The notes beneath the pieces were generated by a model. The model saw only the letters and a program-made list of their open reading frames with translations, ran no database searches and had not been told where the DNA came from. From Streptomyces sp. NBC_01217 (GTDB lineage: Bacteria; Actinomycetota; Actinomycetes; Streptomycetales; Streptomycetaceae): a DNA stretch of 64,000 nucleotides. Made by a program: the position numbers and the translations under genes. Positions 34,424 to 43,402 of this stretch are shown one piece after another. How positions within the stretch are numbered: the stretch's first letter is position 1; each line of letters opens with the position of its first letter. The stretch lies in NCBI RefSeq assembly GCF_035994185.1, contig NZ_CP108538.1:7257501-7321500 (forward strand), given 5' to 3'.

Positions 34424-35179
34424 TCAAGCGTGCCCCTCGGCAGCGACGGCCGCTGCGGCCACTCGGGCACTGTCGGGGTCCAGATAGCCCCCTCCGCGCA
34501 CGACAGGTCGCAGTCCGCGGTCGAAGTCGTAGCGCAGCGGCGCCCCCGTGGGGATGTTCAGGTCCTCGGCCTCCTGCCCGGTGAGCCGGTCCAGGACCGC
34601 GATCAGAGCGCGCAGCGCGTTGCCGTGGGCGACCACCATCACCCGGCGCCCGCTGCACAGCTGCCCCGCGAGAACGTCCACCCAGTACGGGGCGACCCGG
34701 GCGATCATGTCGGCCAGGCTCTCCACGGCCGGCAGCCCGCCGCCGCGCAGCGCGGCGTAGCGGGGATCGGCCCGCAGGCGAGCGAGTTCGTCGCCGGGCA
34801 GCGGGCCGGGTGCGGCGGTGAGCGAGCGGCGCCACGCCAGGTACCGCGCGGGCCCCACCTCGCGGCGGACCTCCCGTTTGACCCGGCCGGTGAGCGCCCC
34901 GTACTGACGCTCGTTGAGCCGCCAGGTGCGGTGAACCGGGATCCAGAGGCGGTCCAGCTCCTCCAGGAGGATGTCCGCGGTGCGGATCGACCGCCGCAGC
35001 ACCGAGGTGTGTACGACATCGGGCACCGGCCCCTCCCGGGCCAGCAGCTCCGCCGCGGCGGCGGCCTGCTTCTCCCCGTGGGCCGTCAGCGGCACGTCGG
35101 CCCAGCCGGGGAAGCGGCCCTCCGCGTTGGCGGTGCTCTGCCCGTGCCGCAGCAGGACCAGCGTGCCCGGCACGCTCAC
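34424..35179 (-). CDS. gpmA: 2,3-bisphosphoglycerate-dependent phosphoglycerate mutase
   Basis: 251 residues. Phosphohistidine motif [20 protein letters not shown], second catalytic part [13 protein letters not shown], and the C-terminal [14 protein letters not shown]. The full dPGM length fits. It supplies 2-phosphoglycerate for the neighbouring enolase. It overlaps the pyrophosphatase gene by 4 bases and lies 58 bp upstream of enolase, so the three are one operon. Confidence 0.9.
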   Translation of the reverse strand: MSVPGTLVLLRHGQSTANAEGRFPGWADVPLTAHGEKQAAAAAELLAREGPVPDVVHTSVLRRSIRTADILLEELDRLWIPVHRTWRLNERQYGALTGRVKREVRREVGPARYLAWRRSLTAAPGPLPGDELARLRADPRYAALRGGGLPAVESLADMIARVAPYWVDVLAGQLCSGRRVMVVAHGNALRALIAVLDRLTGQEAEDLNIPTGAPLRYDFDRGLRPVVRGGGYLDPDSARVAAAAVAAEGHA

Positions 35180-35676
35180 GAGGGCTTCCCGGCCGAGGCG
35201 TCGACGGCCCGGACGCGGGACGCCTCGATCTCCGCATACGCCTGCTCCCGCCCCTCCCAGTGGGAGCCCTCGACGGACTTGCCGGGCTCCAGGTCCTTGT
35301 AGACCTCGAAGAAGTGGGTGATCTCCAACTGGTCGAAGGAGGGGATGTCACCGATGTCCTGCACGCCCGCCCACCGCGGATCGTGGGCCGGCACGCACAG
35401 GACCTTCTCGTCCGGGCCGTGCTCGTCCCGCATCACGAACATGCCGACGGCCCGGCACTCGATGGTGCAACCGGGGAACGTCGGCTCACCGACCAGGACG
35501 AGCGCGTCGAGCGGGTCCCCGTCACCGCCCAGAGTGTGGTCGATGTAGCCGTAGTCGGCCGGATACTTGGTCGAGGTGAACAGCAACCGGTCCAGCCGGA
35601 TGCGGTGCAGCTCGTGGTCCATCTCGTACTTGTTGCGGGACCCCTGAGGGATCTCCACGATCACGTCGAACTCCAC
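35176..35676 (-). CDS. ppa: Inorganic pyrophosphatase, family I
   Basis: 166 residues. Active site: [35 protein letters not shown] and [17 protein letters not shown]. It hydrolyses PPi to phosphate in the cytosol. Pyrophosphatase, like enolase, is strongly inhibited by fluoride, and both genes occur in fluoride-riboswitch regulons of other bacteria. First gene of the ppa-gpmA-eno operon. Confidence 0.9.
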   Translation of the reverse strand: MEFDVIVEIPQGSRNKYEMDHELHRIRLDRLLFTSTKYPADYGYIDHTLGGDGDPLDALVLVGEPTFPGCTIECRAVGMFVMRDEHGPDEKVLCVPAHDPRWAGVQDIGDIPSFDQLEITHFFEVYKDLEPGKSVEGSHWEGREQAYAEIEASRVRAVDASAGKPS

Positions 35677-36739
35677 GACGGCCTCCTTGCCTCGTCGATG
35701 TCCCGCTCCCGGTGGCTGGCCTGGTCAAGCCGACTTCGTACGGGCTCTGTTCACCCTGGTGGCTGGCCCGCGCGAGCGCCCCACCCACCTGACCGCCGAG
35801 GGCCCGCCCGCGGTCGTGCTCGTCGGCGACGAGAAGGACCAGCTGTGGGGCTTCCTGCTCAGCGTGCAGGAAGTGTTGGAGCGCACCGAGACCGAGGCGG
35901 TGCTCGACCGCATCCGCATCCACCTGGACCGGGGCTCGGGCGGTGGCCTGAATCGTCTGCCTTCACGGCGCGCCCTCCTCCGACTCGAGGGTGTCGCGCA
36001 GCCGACGTAGGTCGTCCGCCGGGCGCCCAAGGCCGTTCAGCTGCAGCCGGGCCGCCTCTGTACGGGCGTCCGGGTGCACGGTGAAGGCCAGGTTCACCGA
36101 CTGGTGCACCATCCACTGGTCGTAGTCCAGCAGCCGCCCTGCGTACGCCTGCGCCTGTACGAGGTCGGGGTCTGTGAGCGGCAGCGCGAAGGTGGAGGAA
36201 GGCCGAGCTCGCGTCAACGCAGTCCCGGGCGGCCTGCCCGGAGACGGGGCCCGGCTCCCCACAGGAGGCCACCGCCGCGTCGGCTCGTAGCTGGATGGCG
36301 ACGGCATCGTCCAGCACCGCGAGCAGCGCTCGCACTTGGCCCGGGCGCGGTAGGCGCGGCGGTCCGGGAGACGGACGCAGCCGTGTGACGAGGCAGACGG
36401 CACGATGCCGCAAGGCGGTGCCACTGCCGGGTGAGGATGCGGGCATGGTTCCTCCTGGTCAGCACGGCTGGACCAGGGACCGTCAGCGGACGCCTCCGCG
36501 TTTGCGGTGAGCCCCATCACCGGCACTCCCGTCCCGGGTGTGCTCTTCCAGTGTGCGCCTTCTGCCCCTCCAGGCCAGCCCACCGTCGCACGCCATGGGC
36601 CGGAGAGGGCCTACCGGGGCCGGCAGCGAACGGTCAGCACCGAGCAGGGGGCGTGGAACGGCTGGCCATGCGGCGCCCGGTCCGGGGAGCGAGCTTCCGG
36701 CGCCGGTCCGCTGTGTACTGGCCACCAGTCTTGGCGGAG
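35677..36739. other. Gene-poor stretch of about 1 kb with decayed fragments
   Basis: A plus-strand frame at 35687-36010 (ADFVRALFTLVAGPRERP, DQLWGFLLSVQEVLERTETE) and a minus-strand pair of frames at about 35963-36400 have some coding bias. The minus pair reads VRALLAVLDDAVAIQLRADA, then after a shift LVQAQAYAGRLLDYDQWMV. Neither gives an intact gene or a known domain. Confidence 0.4.
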
Positions 36740-37555
36740 TCAGTCGTGCCGGGCGAGCTTGACGGCGGAAATGAGCAGGATCAGGGCCAGTACAGGAATG
36801 AGCACCAGCTCCGGGAACACGCCGAGGAGCAGCCCGCCCAGCATCGCACCGGCGATCGAGCCTGCGATCATGACAAGGGTGAAGCGGCGGTTGGCGCCCA
36901 GCACCGCGAAGCTGCCGTCACGGCTGTATCGGGCGAAGGCCACCAGCATGGTCGGCAGTGACACCAGCAGGGAGAGGCTTCCCGCGGTCTTGATGTCGAC
37001 CGCGAAGAGCAGCACGATCGTCGGGATCAGCAGTTCGCCCCCGGCTACACCCATGATCGCCGCGACCACCCCGATGCCGAAGCCGGCCACCACCCCGATC
37101 GGCACCTGAGCCCACAGCGGCAGGGCGAGCGTCCCGAGCGTGGAGATGTGCGTGGCCAGTAGGGCTGCCGCCATGAGTACCATCAGCCCGGCCAGCACCC
37201 TGTACAGGGTGGCGGTACGCATCCGCACCGCCCACGCCGCTCCGGCCCAGGCCCCCAGCAGGCTCCCGGCCAGCAGGTTGACCGTGACGGACCAGTGCGC
37301 GGACACATCGGAGGCCGGGACCGCAGACAGGCGGGCGGGCAGCGCGATCAGCACCACGACCAGGCTCATCGCCTTGTTCAGGATGACCGCAGAAAGCGCG
37401 GCGAACCCGAACAGGCCGATCAGCAGCGGCAGGCGGAACTCCGCGCCGCCCAGACCGATCATCCCCCCAAGTACGCCAATGGCCGCCCCTGCACCGAACA
37501 CCATCGGTGTCGAGTGCGTCGAACGTAGCGAGACGAAATTCTGGTCGGTAGCCAT
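36740..37555 (-). CDS. TauE/SafE-family membrane protein
   Basis: About 271 residues with eight transmembrane helices (GAAIGVLGGMIGLGGAEFRLPLLIGL and GFGIGVVAAIMGVAGGELLIPTIVLL give the family repeat). ATG 37555 is preferred because GAGG lies 9 bases before it; ATG 37564 overlaps that site. The family moves sulfite, sulfonates or other anions. It is not closely related to the exporter at 28074. The MerR gene lies upstream on the same strand. Confidence 0.85.
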   Translation of the reverse strand: MATDQNFVSLRSTHSTPMVFGAGAAIGVLGGMIGLGGAEFRLPLLIGLFGFAALSAVILNKAMSLVVVLIALPARLSAVPASDVSAHWSVTVNLLAGSLLGAWAGAAWAVRMRTATLYRVLAGLMVLMAAALLATHISTLGTLALPLWAQVPIGVVAGFGIGVVAAIMGVAGGELLIPTIVLLFAVDIKTAGSLSLLVSLPTMLVAFARYSRDGSFAVLGANRRFTLVMIAGSIAGAMLGGLLLGVFPELVLIPVLALILLISAVKLARHD

Positions 37556-37737
37556 GGCAGGCATCCTCGCTGGTAGCGGTCCCTGCCCGCTACGCCCTCA
37601 TGGTCATACCGCTCAGGCTCGCGGCGGCCGACGGCGGTCGTGACAAGCCCGGTGACGAGGAGGGGCAGGCTGGCGGGGAGGACGAAGGTGAAGCCGGGGC
37701 CCGCCAGGACGTACGGGTCGGTGGCTGTGTCCGGTCG

Positions 37738-38148
37738 TCAGGAGGACGCCGACGGTGTCTGGTGCAGGCGGGCGCCGAGGGTGGCGGCGAAGTCCTCGGC
37801 GCGGGCCAGCTGGATCCGAAGCTTCTCGACCTGCTCGGTGGCGGCCTGCTCGTACTCGCGCACGCGGTCCAACAGGGCTTTGCGTTCGCTGGCGTCAGGG
37901 CCGGGCTCGTGGTCGAGGCGGTCGGTGGCGTCCAGGAGGTCGCGCATCTGGTCGAGGGTGAAGCCGAGCGGCTTCATACGGCGGATGACCATGAGCCGCT
38001 GCACGTCGGTCTCGGTGTAGAGACGGAAGCCGCCCTGGGAGCGCGCCGAGGGGACGACCAGGCCGGTTTCCTCGTAGTGCCGGATGGTGCGCAGGGACAG
38101 CTCTGTCCGCGCGGCGACCTCGCCGATCTGCATGTGCTTGTCGTCCAC
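37738..38148 (-). CDS. MerR-family regulator
   Basis: 136 residues. HTH QIGEVAARTELSLRTIRHYEETGLVVP, then YTETDVQRLMVIRRMKPLGFTLDQM and a coiled coil. The effector part has no cysteines, so it is not a metal sensor of the MerR/CueR kind. It is divergent from the SulP transporter, with a nearly perfect 22-bp palindrome 60 bp upstream, so it probably activates or represses that gene. Confidence 0.85.
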   Translation of the reverse strand: MDDKHMQIGEVAARTELSLRTIRHYEETGLVVPSARSQGGFRLYTETDVQRLMVIRRMKPLGFTLDQMRDLLDATDRLDHEPGPDASERKALLDRVREYEQAATEQVEKLRIQLARAEDFAATLGARLHQTPSASS

Positions 38149-38207
38149 GCCCGTGTCCTGACCCTTCTCTTCCTGCCGGGACCGCGCCCCGTGCCGCCCC
38201 GCTGATT

Positions 38208-38229
38208 TCTACTCTAACGTTAGGGTAGA
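38208..38229. promoter_or_regulatory. 22-bp palindromic operator between merR-like and sulP genes
   Basis: Left arm TCTACTCTAAC (38208-38218) and right arm GTTAGGGTAGA (38219-38229) are complementary except for one symmetric mismatch. The region is AT-richer than its surroundings. Likely binding site for the MerR-type protein encoded at 37738-38148. Confidence 0.8.
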
Positions 38230-38553
38230 GTTGCTGACGGCGAGGGCGGCCCGGCTGCCCCGCGACTGCCGTTCCGGGGCCGATGGCGCCTCCGGCGAAG
38301 ATCCGATTCTTGCAGGAGAGAGTGTGCGCGAGCCCGTGACGCCCACCGCCGCCGCCTGCCCGCCGTGACCCTTCGCCCTTCGATGTGAGCCGCTCGGCCG
38401 CGCCCTCGCGCAGGCCCCGGCTCCGCCACTTCTTCGACTTCCGGCCCGCTCCTCGCGGGCCGACCGCGGGGTGCCGGCCCGGCTCCTCCGCGTTCTCCCC
38501 CACGCCCCGGCCTGCCAATGGGGTGTGCCCGAGCACGACAGGTACTCATCTCC
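38230..38553. other. Leader region of the SulP gene
   Basis: About 320 bp between the operator and the SulP start contain no recognisable gene. The length suggests a long untranslated leader or an additional promoter; no riboswitch class is recognised. Confidence 0.4.
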
Positions 38554-40056
38554 TTGTCTTCCACCGTTGTGACTCCCGCCGCGCGGCTGCGCGGCCTGCG
38601 CCCCGACTGGCTGAACGATCCGAAGGTCTGGCGTACCGAGGTCCTGGCCGGCCTGGTCGTCGCCCTCGCGCTGATCCCTGAGGCGATCTCGTTCTCGATC
38701 ATCGCCGGTGTCGACCCGGCCGTCGGCCTCTTCGCCTCGTTCACCATGGCCGTGGTCATCTCGGTCGTCGGTGGCCGACGGGCGATGATCTCCGCCGCGA
38801 CCGGCGCGGTCGCGCTCGTGATCGCCCCGCTCAACCGTGAGCACGGGTTCGGCTACCTGGTCGCCGCGGTCATCCTGGCCGGTCTCATCCAGGTCACGCT
38901 CGGCGCGCTCGGGGTGGCGAAGCTGATGCGGTTCGTGCCGCGCTCGGTGATGGTCGGCTTCGTCAACGCCCTCGCCATCCTGATCTTCATGGCCCAGGTT
39001 CCCGAGATGCACGACGTGCCCTGGGCGGTGTATCCGCTGATCGCGGCCGGTCTGGCCCTCATGGTGTTCTTCCCGAAGGTCACCACGGTGATCCCGGCCC
39101 CGCTGGTGTCCATCGTCATCCTGACCGTGATCACGGTCGCCGCCGGCATCGCGGTGCCGACCGTCGGCGACAAGGGCAACCTGCCGTCCTCCCTGCCCGT
39201 GCCCGGCCTGCCGGACGTGCCGTTCACCCTGGACACCCTGACCACCATCGCGCCCTACGCCTTCGCGATGGCGCTGGTCGGTCTGATGGAGTCGCTGATG
39301 ACGGCCAAGCTGGTCGACGACATTACCGACACGCACTCCTCCAAGACCCGCGAGTCGATCGGCCAGGGCGTCGCCAACATCGTCACCGGCTTCTTCGGCG
39401 GGATGGGCGGCTGCGCGATGATCGGCCAGACGATGATCAACGTGAAGGTGTCCGGCGCCCGCACCCGCCTCTCCACCTTCCTGGCAGGCGCGTTCCTGAT
39501 GGTGCTGTGCATCGTCTTCGGCCCGGTCGTCTCCGACATCCCCATGGCCGCCCTGGTCGCCGTCATGGTCATGGTGTCGTTCGCTACCTTCGACTGGCAC
39601 TCCATCGCCCCCAAGACCCTCAAGCGGATGCCCGCCGGGGAGATCGCCGTCATGGTCATCACCGTGATCTGCGTGGTCGCCACCGACAACCTCGCCATCG
39701 GCGTCGTCGTCGGCTCCGTCACCGCCATGGTCATCTTCGCCAAGCGCGTCGCTCACCTGGCCAACGTCACCGCCGTCACCGACCCCGACGGCAGCACGGT
39801 GGTGTACTCCGTGACCGGCGAGCTGTTCTTCGCCTCCTCCAACGACCTCGTCGGCCAGTTCAACTACGCCACCGACCCCGACAAGGTCGTCATCGACCTG
39901 TCCGCCGCCCACATCTGGGACGCCTCCTCCGTCGCCGCCCTCGACGCGATCGAGACCAAATACGCCCAGCGCGGCAAGACCGTGGAGATCATCGGCCTGA
40001 ACAACCCCAGCGCCGACCTCCACGGCAAGCTCACCGGCGAACTCACCAGCCACTGA
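38554..40056 (+). CDS. SulP-family anion transporter with STAS domain
   Basis: About 500 residues. Start uncertain: TTG 38554 gives SSTVVTPAARLRGLRPDW, with ATG 38518 and GTG 38569 as alternatives. The transmembrane part has SulP signatures (LALIPEAISFSIIAGVDPAVG, GFVNALAILIFMAQVP, GQGVANIVTGFFGGMGGCAMIGQ; motif pieces quoted separately). The C-terminal STAS domain is complete (VVYSVTGELFFASSND, VVIDLSAAHIWDASSVAALD). SulP carriers import sulfate, bicarbonate or related anions. No carbonic anhydrase gene is fused or adjacent. A terminator follows. Confidence 0.85.
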   Translation: MSSTVVTPAARLRGLRPDWLNDPKVWRTEVLAGLVVALALIPEAISFSIIAGVDPAVGLFASFTMAVVISVVGGRRAMISAATGAVALVIAPLNREHGFGYLVAAVILAGLIQVTLGALGVAKLMRFVPRSVMVGFVNALAILIFMAQVPEMHDVPWAVYPLIAAGLALMVFFPKVTTVIPAPLVSIVILTVITVAAGIAVPTVGDKGNLPSSLPVPGLPDVPFTLDTLTTIAPYAFAMALVGLMESLMTAKLVDDITDTHSSKTRESIGQGVANIVTGFFGGMGGCAMIGQTMINVKVSGARTRLSTFLAGAFLMVLCIVFGPVVSDIPMAALVAVMVMVSFATFDWHSIAPKTLKRMPAGEIAVMVITVICVVATDNLAIGVVVGSVTAMVIFAKRVAHLANVTAVTDPDGSTVVYSVTGELFFASSNDLVGQFNYATDPDKVVIDLSAAHIWDASSVAALDAIETKYAQRGKTVEIIGLNNPSADLHGKLTGELTSH

Positions 40057-40076
40057 CCCATCCCAGCGAAACCCGA

Positions 40077-40105
40077 GAGGACCCCGGCCGACCGCCGGGG
40101 TCCTC
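40077..40105 (+). terminator. Terminator after the SulP gene
   Basis: GAGGACCCCGGC (40077-40088) pairs perfectly with GCCGGGGTCCTC (40094-40105) around a 5-base loop. The next 160 bp before the small membrane genes hold only a short remnant frame. Confidence 0.85.
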
Positions 40106-40269
40106 CGCTGTTCGAACGACAGGCGTGGCGTACCCCGAAGCCATCGCAGCAGCCCACGCCGACTATGCCGCCCTCCAGCAGCGCGAGAACAATCCCGAGT
40201 AGTTCCTCAGGGCACGTCGGTCACCTGCCCGTAGATGCGAGCGTGGTCCGTGGACGCGAGCTCAACGCG

Positions 40270-40506
40270 TCACCTCGGTCCGGCCCAGGGGCCCCGCCGG
40301 CCACCGCCGCGGCGTGCAACCCAGCGACGCCGCAGCCATTCTCCGGCCTCTCCGATCGCGGCCAGAAGGGCGGCCGATGCGGCGCACCCGGCGAGGCTCA
40401 CCGGCTGCCCGAGTGCCATGCCCAGTAGCCACAGCGCGAAGGCGACCGTGATCCACCATGCGGTGACGGAGGTGGCTTCTGCCCACCGTCGCGGGGCCCG
40501 CTTCAC
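40270..40506 (-). CDS. Small membrane protein, 78 aa, last gene of the NhaA operon
   Basis: GTG 40506 is chosen because it overlaps the TGA of the preceding 23-codon frame (GTGA). The product has two transmembrane segments (AWWITVAFALWLLGMALG, LAGCAASAALLAAIG) and a basic Arg/Gly-rich tail. No known family. Its place at the end of a chain of tiny membrane genes after nhaA suggests a subunit or modulator role. Confidence 0.55.
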   Translation of the reverse strand: MKRAPRRWAEATSVTAWWITVAFALWLLGMALGQPVSLAGCAASAALLAAIGEAGEWLRRRWVARRGGGRRGPWAGPR

Positions 40507-40574
40507 CAGGCAGCGCCGGCGATCGGGAGAGTGGAGACTGCCGGTGCGAACAACTGCCAAAGCATCGTCGTCAT
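40503..40574 (-). CDS. Possible 23-aa hydrophobic microprotein
   Basis: ATG (40572-40574) overlaps the stop of the upstream PGPGW gene in ATGA fashion, and its TGA overlaps the next GTG. The product MTTMLWQLFAPAVSTLPIAG plus three residues is a single hydrophobic stretch. The double coupling is the evidence; the frame is too short for coding statistics. Confidence 0.4.
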   Translation of the reverse strand: MTTMLWQLFAPAVSTLPIAGAAW

Positions 40575-40789
40575 CCCCTTCTGGTGGGAGTGCGAGCCCA
40601 GAGTCCCGATACGCGGGTGGGATGTCGCCGGTGGCCGGTGGCGGCCATGACCAGACCGGTGATCAGCAAGGCCATGCCGATGACCAGGACGGGGAGGCCG
40701 GGGCCGGGCAGGACGTACGTCAACGCCCCGAGCAGGGTGAGTGGAGCTCCGACGGCCGCCAGCACGGCCTGGATGCGACGTTTGGACAT
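40571..40789 (-). CDS. PGPGW-motif-like small membrane protein, 72 aa
   Basis: Two transmembrane helices with the YVLPGPGLPVLVIGMALLI segment, which resembles the PGPGW family of small membrane proteins. ATG 40789 has a good GAGGAG upstream. ATG 40825 in the same frame overlaps the previous stop and is an alternative. The function is unknown. Part of the nhaA transcript. Confidence 0.65.
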   Translation of the reverse strand: MSKRRIQAVLAAVGAPLTLLGALTYVLPGPGLPVLVIGMALLITGLVMAATGHRRHPTRVSGLWARTPTRRG

Positions 40790-40824
40790 GCGCTGCTCCT
40801 CTTGGGGCTGCTGCGGTGACGGCA

Positions 40825-41088
40825 TCACCTGTCCCTGCCGATCAGGTGTGCGGTCAGGGCGCCGGTGAGGAGGGCCCAGGCGACGGCAGCCCACCCGGAC
40901 TGGCTCCAGCCGATGGCCGTCACACTCACCGCGACCACGCCTCCGGCCGCCATCGCCCGCCGATCGGCCGCGAAGGCCCATTCGTGGCGGGCGCTGCCCG
41001 GGTGGCGGATCTCGGCGAACGCGGTGCGGATGACGAGAGCCGCGACGATGATCACGGGTGCGAGCAGTGATGTCTCGCTGCCGCCCAT
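40825..41088 (-). CDS. Small membrane protein, 87 aa
   Basis: Two to three hydrophobic segments (LLAPVIIVAALVIRTAF, AGGVVAVSVTAIGWS, AAVAWALLTGALTAHLIG) around a hydrophilic loop HPGSARHEWAFAADRR. The ATG overlaps the nhaA stop by one base (TGATG). It resembles small Streptomyces membrane proteins of unknown role; the coupling to nhaA suggests function with the antiporter. Confidence 0.6.
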   Translation of the reverse strand: MGGSETSLLAPVIIVAALVIRTAFAEIRHPGSARHEWAFAADRRAMAAGGVVAVSVTAIGWSQSGWAAVAWALLTGALTAHLIGRDR

Positions 41089-42407
41089 CAGGTGTCCTGC
41101 CTGTCCGGCCCGGTGCCGACTGCCCCGTGGGGCTGCTGGTAGATGTCGGGGATGCCGTCCGCGTCGGCGTCGAGGTTCTCCGCCTCGTACAGCCGCCGGT
41201 AGATGGTGTTCCGGCGGCGCAGCAGGGCGGCGGCGATCAGGGCGGCGAGCACGGAGGCGATCAGGACCGCCGCCTTGACGTGCTCTGTGGTCTGGCCGTC
41301 GGGGAAGGCGAGTTCGCCGATCAGCAGGGCCACGGTGAAGCCGATCCCTGCCAGCACCGACAGGCCCAGCACGTCGGCCCAGGCCAGGTCGGGGTTGAGG
41401 CGGGCGCGGGTGAAGCGGGCGGCCAGGTACGTCCCAGCGAAGATGCCCACGGTCTTGCCGGCGACCAGACCGATGACGATGCCGAGGGGCTCGGGACTGG
41501 TGAAGACCTCGCCCAGGGCCCCGGCGCTGATGCTCACCCCGGCGGCGAACAGCGCGAACAGCGGCACCGCGACTGCGGCCGAGACCGGGTGCACCAGGTG
41601 CGCGACCCGTGCGGCCGGGGACTTCTTCTCACCGGCGTCACGGGTGGTACGAAGGATCAGCCCCATCGCGACCCCGGCGACCGTGGCGTGGACGCCGCCG
41701 TTGTACGTCAGCGCCCAGACCGTGACGCCGAGGGGGACGTACCACCACCAGCCACGTACCCGCGCCCGCTGGAGCAGGTAGAAGACGACGAGTCCGGCGA
41801 CCGCCCCGGCCAGCGCCCACAGGTTCAGGTCGGAGGTGAAGAACACCGCGATGATCAAGATGGCGCCGAGGTCGTCGACGACCGCGAGGGTCAGCAGGAA
41901 CGCGCGCAGCGCGGCCGGCAGGTGGGTGGACAGGACCGCGAGCACGGCGAGGGCGAAGGCGATGTCGGTGGCCATCGGCACCGCCCACCCGTCCAGGCTC
42001 CCGCCGCCCACCGAGGCGGTCACGGCATACAGGGCGGCGGGCACGGCCATTCCGCACACCGCGGCGATCACCGGCAGCGCCGCCGTCGCGGGGGTACGCA
42101 GCTCGCCGACGACCAGTTCACGCTTGAGTTCGATCCCGGCGACCAGGAAGAACACCGCGAGCAGCCCGTCCGCCGTCCAGTGCCCCACCGACAGGTCCAG
42201 GCCGAGGGCCGGTATCCCGAAATGGAAATCCCGTATCTCCTCGTACGCCCCGCTCCATGGGCTGTTCGCCCACACCAGCGCCACCACCGCAGCGGCAAGG
42301 AGGACCAGGCCACCGACGGTCTCGGTCCGCAGCGCACGGGCGACGGCCTGACGCTCGGGAAGGGGGAGCAGGCCCAGGAAGTAGGAACGCGAGCGAACAT
42401 CGGACAC
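41088..42407 (-). CDS. nhaA: Na+/H+ antiporter NhaA
   Basis: 439 residues, about twelve helices. Key segments: GLLAVFFLVAGIELKRELVVGEL, PMATDIAFALAVLAVLS, the ion-binding Asp pair in LTLAVVDDLGAILIIAVF, and GKTVGIFAGTYLAARF. It exchanges cytosolic sodium for external protons. The C-terminal 45 residues are an extra hydrophilic tail (DADADGIPDIYQQPHG). GTG 42407 follows GGAGGA. It starts a five-gene chain with tiny membrane proteins. Confidence 0.9.
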   Translation of the reverse strand: MSDVRSRSYFLGLLPLPERQAVARALRTETVGGLVLLAAAVVALVWANSPWSGAYEEIRDFHFGIPALGLDLSVGHWTADGLLAVFFLVAGIELKRELVVGELRTPATAALPVIAAVCGMAVPAALYAVTASVGGGSLDGWAVPMATDIAFALAVLAVLSTHLPAALRAFLLTLAVVDDLGAILIIAVFFTSDLNLWALAGAVAGLVVFYLLQRARVRGWWWYVPLGVTVWALTYNGGVHATVAGVAMGLILRTTRDAGEKKSPAARVAHLVHPVSAAVAVPLFALFAAGVSISAGALGEVFTSPEPLGIVIGLVAGKTVGIFAGTYLAARFTRARLNPDLAWADVLGLSVLAGIGFTVALLIGELAFPDGQTTEHVKAAVLIASVLAALIAAALLRRRNTIYRRLYEAENLDADADGIPDIYQQPHGAVGTGPDRQDT

Positions 42408-42603
42408 GGCGGGGAGTCCTCCGGGCGTCGGTGGAAAAAGGGCACACGGCCCCACGGACGCCGACCAGACTTCCCGGCACACCCCGCGCCAGTTCTTGAC
42501 GCGTTCTTTACACCGTATCGAGCCCAAAGCCCGCTGTCTCCCCCGCAGACGCTCAAGATCGACATGATGCGGCGCTGCGACCAACCAGCCCTGTCAGGTC
42601 CGG

Positions 42604-43320
42604 CTACACGCCGCCTTCACCGGCTCGACGTCCGCGGACGTTTCCCGCCCCAGCCCCACCCGGCAGGAGTTCATCCACCAGTACGTCGACACGGGTAGCG
42701 AGGCCGTCCCGTACCGCTCGCGCGCTCTCGATGTCCAGGCCGCTCAGGTCCGGCAGGTCCCAGTCCAGATAGCGGCGCCCCGGCCGGACAGGGCAGGCAT
42801 CCCCGCAGCCCAGGGTGACGACGACGTCGGCGGCGGTGACGACTTCGCGGGTCAGCGGCTTGGGGAACTCCTCGTCCGCGTTCATGCCCTGCTCGGCGAG
42901 CAGCCGGAGCACGACCGGGGTGATCTCCGAGCCGGGCTCGGAACCGGCCGTCAGCACCCGGACCCCGTCCCCGGCCCGATGCCGCAGCAGCGCGGCGGCC
43001 AACTGCGAACGCCCGGCGTTCTCGGTGCACACGAACAGCACCTCGGGCACCGGCTTCGGCGACAGCCCCATACCGCGGGCCAGGGCCCCGAGCCGCTGGT
43101 CGGCGAACCGCTCGACCAGAACGGGCACGTGGGTGGCGACGCGCGCCTTCGCCGACAGCACCCAGGAGCACTCCTCGACATACCGCTCCACGGTCTGACG
43201 GGAGAACGCCCCGCCGTGGCGTACGGCGAGCCGGGCCGTGATGCGTTCGAGTACGGGATCGATGTCCTGCAGATGCGGTGCTGCTCGGCGGCCTCGGCCG
43301 AGAGGGCTTTGCTCGTCCAT
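42604..43320 (-). CDS. arsC: Arsenate reductase (thioredoxin-type) with N-terminal three-helix-bundle domain
   Basis: 238 residues. Residues 15-85 form a helical bundle (DPVLERITARLAVRHG, ERYVEECSWVLS, RVATHVPVLVERFADQRL). The C-terminal part is the LMW-phosphatase-fold ArsC: nucleophile Cys98 in LFVCTENAGRSQLAAA, then VVTLGCGDACPVRPGRRYLDW with the resolving cysteines. It reduces arsenate to arsenite using thioredoxin. It is divergent from an ArsR gene with 82 bp between the starts. The fusion is a known actinobacterial variant; the helical domain probably mediates dimerisation. Confidence 0.9.
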   Translation of the reverse strand: MDEQSPLGRGRRAAPHLQDIDPVLERITARLAVRHGGAFSRQTVERYVEECSWVLSAKARVATHVPVLVERFADQRLGALARGMGLSPKPVPEVLFVCTENAGRSQLAAALLRHRAGDGVRVLTAGSEPGSEITPVVLRLLAEQGMNADEEFPKPLTREVVTAADVVVTLGCGDACPVRPGRRYLDWDLPDLSGLDIESARAVRDGLATRVDVLVDELLPGGAGAGNVRGRRAGEGGV

Positions 43321-43402
43321 GGGGCGGCTCCTCGGTCTGCGGCTCCAACACCGCTCTCACTACGGAACATGGTTGGGTCGGGCCCTCAGTTACGACGAAT
43401 AG

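Noticed and set aside
38209..40053. Minus-strand frame of 614 codons opposite SulP
   Set aside because: Product is an Asp/Gly/His repeat-like translation typical of antisense frames in high-GC genes.
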